Origin: Roseibium sp.
GTDB lineage: Bacteria > Pseudomonadota > Alphaproteobacteria > Rhizobiales > Stappiaceae
DNA length: 64,000 bases
Assembly (NCBI GenBank): GCA_017643925.1
Contig: JAEPML010000021.1
Location: forward strand, 1 to 64,000
Direction: 5' to 3'
Under the pieces are notes generated by a model. It saw nothing but the letters and a program-made list of their open reading frames with translations, searched no databases and was not told the origin of the DNA. Below are positions 60,468 to 64,000 of this stretch, piece by piece; position 1 is the first letter of the stretch; each line of letters begins with the position of its first letter. Both the position numbers and the translations under genes were made by a program.

Positions 60468-61478
60468 TTATTTCAGGGAAAAACCACCTTCAGGCAGATA
60501 GGCGTCCGTGAAGTAGAGGCTGGCATCCGGTGTGTTCTGGAAGTCGTAGACCGTGCCGATTTGCTCGATCGCACTTGCCATGCGCTCGGGATCGACCATG
60601 CCCATGCCGTTTGCGGTGGTGTAGTCCGTGACAACATTCGCATCGATCGCCAGCTGCAGGCGGCGCTGTTCGAGCGCTGCGTCAGCTGCAGGATTGCGTT
60701 TGACGAGAGAAGGAATGACGGCTGCCGGATCGGCAATGGCGTCCTGCCAGCCCATGGCAACAGCCTCGAGGAAACCCTTCACGATTTCCGGGTTCTTCGC
60801 AGCAAAATCCGTGTTGACGATGACGGCGTTTCCATAAAGGTCCAGACCGTGATCGGCCATCAGGATGGTCGAGATGTCCTCTTCCGGAACGCCCAGACGG
60901 ACAAGGTTCAGGTAGGAGCTGAACGAGAAACCGGTGATGGAGGAGACATTGCCTTCTGCGAGCATCGGTTCACGGGTCGGGAACCCGACGGGCTCGACCT
61001 TGATGTCATCCATGTTGATGCCGTTCTCGGCAGCAAAAATCGGAAACTGTGCCCAGGCCCCGTCCGGCGGCGGAGCGCCCAGAACCTTGCCGGCAAGGTC
61101 TCCGGGTCCTTCGACACCCAGGGACTTCCGTCCGATGACCGCGAACGGCGGCTTGTCATAGACCATCATGGCCGCAATCACGGGTGCACCCGGGTTCTGG
61201 TCCAGGAACTTGATCAGGCTGTTGATGTCGGCAAAGCCGATTGGAAACGCCCCCGTAGCCACCTTCGGAATGGCGTCAAGGGAGCCGGCACCCGCCGTGA
61301 TTTCGACACTCAGACCATTCTTGTCAAAGTGACCGTTATCAATGGCGGCAAAATAGGGGGCGGACGGACCCTCGAACTTCCAGTCCAGCGCAAAGGGCAC
61401 AGCGGTCTTGTCGCTCGCCGCCGCAGCCGTTGTTCCGAGCGCCACGAGGGCGGCTGCTACGATCTTTTTGTAAAACAT
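60468..61478 (-). CDS. NMT1/SsuA-like ABC substrate-binding protein
   Basis: A 336-residue periplasmic binding protein with signal peptide (MFYKKIVAAALVALGTTAAAAS). The mature start VPFALDWKFEGPSAPYFAAIDNGHFDKNG and later AGAGSLDAIPKVATGAFPIGFADINSLIKF match the NMT1/ThiY/SsuA fold. Candidate ligands are sulfonates, nitrate-like anions, or the thiamine pyrimidine (HMP-type). No TPP riboswitch is seen upstream, which weakens the thiamine option. ATG 61478 has GGAG at good spacing. First gene of the leftward ABC operon. Confidence 0.9.
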   Translation of the reverse strand: MFYKKIVAAALVALGTTAAAASDKTAVPFALDWKFEGPSAPYFAAIDNGHFDKNGLSVEITAGAGSLDAIPKVATGAFPIGFADINSLIKFLDQNPGAPVIAAMMVYDKPPFAVIGRKSLGVEGPGDLAGKVLGAPPPDGAWAQFPIFAAENGINMDDIKVEPVGFPTREPMLAEGNVSSITGFSFSSYLNLVRLGVPEEDISTILMADHGLDLYGNAVIVNTDFAAKNPEIVKGFLEAVAMGWQDAIADPAAVIPSLVKRNPAADAALEQRRLQLAIDANVVTDYTTANGMGMVDPERMASAIEQIGTVYDFQNTPDASLYFTDAYLPEGGFSLK

Positions 61479-61735
61479 GAAATTCTCCAGTGACTTCATT
61501 GGCACATGCCACACGCCACACCGGGCCTGCGTTGCACAAGCATGACACGTTAGAGAGAGAAAACCGGTTTTGCAAATCTTTTCGGCAGGTCCAATTTTTA
61601 AGCAAAATTGACAATCCGCGCAAAACGCACACTCTGAGAAACACACTAGCGCCAGCGCCAGAAAAAGCCGCAGCAACAGGCACATCGGTGACGTGTCTGT
61701 TGAAACCGGCCAGAAGTCTGCCATACCCTTGATGG

Positions 61736-63016
61736 ATGCGTAGCCTTTTTTGCCTTGCCATTTCGGTTCTGCTGACTGCGGTGCCTCTCCCTGCTGCGGC
61801 ACAGCAGGATTTAGATGCGGCCGACTGGCTGCGTCTGGCTGCAAAAGCCATGTGTGATCGCAATGATCTCACAGGCATTGAGGCACAGCTTGAAATTCCC
61901 GGAAGCTGGTTGCTGGAGGAAAGCAGGTTTCCGCCAGAGGGAGCTGCGCGCCGGATTATGGTCAGGCTGGTGCTGCCGGGAGCGCATGAACTGGTCCTGG
62001 AACGACGTCAGGTCAACGGGCGGCTTCGACAGTTCCGGCTTTCGTTTTTCGAGCAGACCGGGAGCACCCTGGAACCGTCGCTCCAGGCAATGCTCGATGG
62101 CAGCTGCCAATTCCAGTCGGCACGGAAAATTCGCTCCGAAGGGGAGGCCTGGCGCTATCTTGACCAGTTGGAAGGCGATCTGGAGACCCTGCGCTGGACA
62201 GAGACCTTGCAGGCGCCCTGGCCCTCGGGCACGGATCCAGGCGGCGTCAGTGTCGGGCTCGTGGATTCCGGCCTGGCCTATGATCTTCCCCTTTTCAGGG
62301 ATCAACTGGCGCGAGATGAGACCGGCAACCCGCTTGGACATGATTACTGGGACATGGATCCGTGGCCCTATGACGGTGACACTTCTCGCGGACCCTTTTT
62401 TCCAATTCGCCACGGAACCGCGGTCGCTTCGGTTCTGATGCGCGAAGCGCCTGCCGTCGCCTTGGTCCCCTATCGCTATCCGAGGCCGGATCTGAATCGC
62501 ATGGCAGATCTGGTGGAACGCGCGGCGCAAGATGGCGTGCGCATTCTGGCCATGCCACTGGGCAGCCGCAATGCCGCAGACTGGGCCGCCTTTGTTAAGG
62601 TCCTGGAACACCATGACATTCTTGCAATTGTCTCAGCCGGCAATGACGGACATGACATAGACCGGACCCCCGTCTATCCGGCGGCGTTCGATCTTGAAAA
62701 CATTCTCACCGTGACGTCGTCAGATGCCTTCGGAAAGCTCGCGCCCGGATCCAACTGGGGCCGCGAAAGTGTTGACATCATGCTGCCGGCAGAGAATGTG
62801 AAGGTCACGGACTTCAGGGGAGCTGCCGGCGTTGCTTCCGGTTCGAGCTACGCCGTTCCGCTGCTGGCGGCCCTGGCCGCGAGAATTCTTGAAAAGGACC
62901 CGGATCTGACAGCGCTGGAGTTGAAGTCGCAGATCCTGAAGCGTGCCTCACAATCCCCATTTGAACGCAATGGGGTGGTCGCCAACGGATGGATCCCCGA
63001 TCCCTTGGCAGACTGA
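61736..63016 (+). CDS. Secreted subtilisin-family (S8) serine protease
   Basis: A 426-residue exported S8 protease. After a signal peptide (to about PAAAQ, residue 23) and a 140-residue N-terminal domain of unknown type, the triad appears as Asp177 (SVGLVDSGL), His226 (IRHGTAVASVL) and Ser371 (ASGSSYAVPLLAAL). Oxyanion Asn303 lies in SAGNDG. The domain is compact and lacks a typical inhibitor propeptide. It converges on a trypsin-like protease gene 23 bp away. Target unknown. Confidence 0.92.
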   Translation: MRSLFCLAISVLLTAVPLPAAAQQDLDAADWLRLAAKAMCDRNDLTGIEAQLEIPGSWLLEESRFPPEGAARRIMVRLVLPGAHELVLERRQVNGRLRQFRLSFFEQTGSTLEPSLQAMLDGSCQFQSARKIRSEGEAWRYLDQLEGDLETLRWTETLQAPWPSGTDPGGVSVGLVDSGLAYDLPLFRDQLARDETGNPLGHDYWDMDPWPYDGDTSRGPFFPIRHGTAVASVLMREAPAVALVPYRYPRPDLNRMADLVERAAQDGVRILAMPLGSRNAADWAAFVKVLEHHDILAIVSAGNDGHDIDRTPVYPAAFDLENILTVTSSDAFGKLAPGSNWGRESVDIMLPAENVKVTDFRGAAGVASGSSYAVPLLAALAARILEKDPDLTALELKSQILKRASQSPFERNGVVANGWIPDPLAD

Positions 63017-63039
63017 AAATCGAACCACGTCTCAAGGTT

Positions 63040-64000
63040 TCATTGGCGCCGCGGCGGCGCCGGCGGTGCGTTGTCGATGAAACGTCGCGCGGCCTGCGCC
63101 TGACGGGGATCTGCAAGCAGAAGGGCCTGATATCCGGCCTCGGCAAGATCCGGGTCGCCACCCCAGACCCCTGACTGGATTGAAAAGCGCAACGCCTGCG
63201 GATCGTCGCCCGCTTTCTCCAGAAGCCAGCGGGCATGTTCCGTCATTTCCTCGAAACGCCCGCCAAGCTGAAGGGACACCAACAGCGACATCCGTGTATT
63301 GATGGAATTGGGCACCTGTTCCTGGGCCACACCATGCAGCCTGATTGCGCCCTGCAGATCTCCGGAACGGGCAAGAAGCCGACCTGCTTCAAGCAGCTGT
63401 CCATGGTTTGCGCCTGCCAGACAGCTCTCCTGCAGCTCGGAAAAAAGCACCTGTTCGTTCTGACCGGCCGAAACGCTGTCGATCACCTTGGCGCAGCGCG
63501 CGAACGCTGTCCCCAATTCCCTTGTTCGCTCCTCGGCATCCTGGTCTTCACGAAGACTGAGAAGCCTTTGGACACCACTGACGGGAATAGCTTCGAAACG
63601 GCCGTCTCCGCCGCCGACCGCAATGGCGGCAAGGCTGCCATCTTCCGTCACAAGGGCGCCGCCGCTGACACCGGGCTGCATTTGGGAGGTGACATGCAAC
63701 CTTCCAAGTTTCGCGCTCTCGGCCGGACCTGAAATCAGCTCACCCGGCTTGAAAACCCTGATCTCGCGACGGGCGATATCTGCCCCAACCGTGTGGTAGA
63801 TGCCGGAGGCGACCGGCCCATCTGCCAATTCCAGGACAAGGCCGTCCTCTGGCAACCCCTCCACTTCGAGCAGGACGAGATCACCGGCATAGGCCGAAGG
63901 CTGGACCACCGCATTCAATGGGCCAGACGGTGTTTGCACGATGGCATCACGACGATCACCGACCACATGCCGGTTTGTCACCAGCAGTTCGGGCGCAATT
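63040..64000 (-). CDS. Trypsin-like serine protease with TPR-like C-terminus (partial)
   Basis: The 3' part of a longer gene that enters from the right edge. The reading frame is already open at 64000. It contains the catalytic triad of an HtrA/S1C-type protease: LVTNRHVVGD (His), AGDLVLLEV (Asp) and MQPGVSGGALVTEDG (Ser). After about residue 160 a helical tetratricopeptide-like region follows (ELGTAFARCAK..., QLLEAGRLLARSGDLQGAIRLHG), ending in a proline/arginine tail (DNAPPAPPRRQ). It converges on the S8 protease gene. The N-terminus and any signal peptide are out of view. Confidence 0.88.
   Translation of the reverse strand, partial: IAPELLVTNRHVVGDRRDAIVQTPSGPLNAVVQPSAYAGDLVLLEVEGLPEDGLVLELADGPVASGIYHTVGADIARREIRVFKPGELISGPAESAKLGRLHVTSQMQPGVSGGALVTEDGSLAAIAVGGGDGRFEAIPVSGVQRLLSLREDQDAEERTRELGTAFARCAKVIDSVSAGQNEQVLFSELQESCLAGANHGQLLEAGRLLARSGDLQGAIRLHGVAQEQVPNSINTRMSLLVSLQLGGRFEEMTEHARWLLEKAGDDPQALRFSIQSGVWGGDPDLAEAGYQALLLADPRQAQAARRFIDNAPPAPPRRQ

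Noticed and set aside
61479..61735. TPP riboswitch upstream of the NMT1-type binding protein
   Set aside because: The thi-box signature was not found on the relevant strand, so a thiamine-precursor role stays unproven.
1..64000. CRISPR array or complete insertion sequence
   Set aside because: No regularly spaced repeats and no intact transposase with terminal repeats were seen.

Overview
The window reads as a GC-rich alphaproteobacterial chromosome segment. TRAP and TctC-type transporters, a Rhizobiales-style speD with a long N-terminus, many LysR/ArsR/GntR regulators and ATGA-coupled operons point to a marine Rhizobiales/Stappiaceae-like organism (Roseibium/Labrenzia type). That placement is inferred from gene style, not from a phylogenetic marker. 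No CRISPR array and no complete insertion sequence was seen.

Region by region: (1) 1-6.2 kb, a module for methylcitrate-like tricarboxylates: a TctC-type binding protein, an RraA-family aldolase, PrpF, an AcnD-like aconitase, an IclR regulator and a PrpB-like lyase. (2) 6.2-9.3 kb, a PAS-GGDEF-EAL protein and a frameshifted small protein with a caspase-like His/Cys pattern. (3) 9.3-22.4 kb, a large divergent catabolic locus. Leftward run tautomerase-SnoaL fusion, hyuB, hyuA, an isochorismatase-fold protein, a PrpB/dimethylmalate-lyase-like enzyme and a flavoprotein. Rightward run GntR, LeuC-like, LeuD-like and a TRAP transporter. (4) 22.9-29.4 kb, an accessory stretch with a LuxR-type regulator, an autotransporter interrupted by one in-frame stop, a very GC-rich ParA/ribbon-helix-helix pair and a CAU-anticodon tRNA. 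(5) 29.7-54.6 kb, housekeeping and accessory operons: AI-2E permease, SIMPL protein, ECF41-like sigma with an AhpD-like partner, speD-speE, amine oxidases, two ArsR loci, a redox operon under LysR, a two-component system and a peptidoglycan-binding/Tae4-like amidase. (6) 54.7-57.3 kb, the most unusual locus: tandem tRNA-like elements, then a structured leader, a slipin (SPFH) gene and an RNA 2'-phosphotransferase (kptA). (7) 57.3-64 kb, an MFS exporter behind a hairpin, an NMT1/SsuA-type ABC importer and two convergent serine proteases.

How genes work together: in region 3, every adjacent pair of leftward genes overlaps, and gntR-leuC-leuD also overlap, so the divergent halves look like one pathway with its own TRAP importer. 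The enzyme families (ATP-dependent hydantoinase/oxoprolinase, LeuCD-type hydratase, PrpB-type lyase) suggest ring opening, hydration and C-C cleavage of a branched unsaturated C5-C8 dicarboxylate or cyclic imide. Region 6 resembles in outline the Salmonella rsr-yrlBA-rtcBA RNA-repair operon, where tRNA-like RNAs sit beside RNA-repair enzymes. Here KptA and a slipin replace RtcB/RtcA and Rsr, which makes it the best candidate for an undescribed system.
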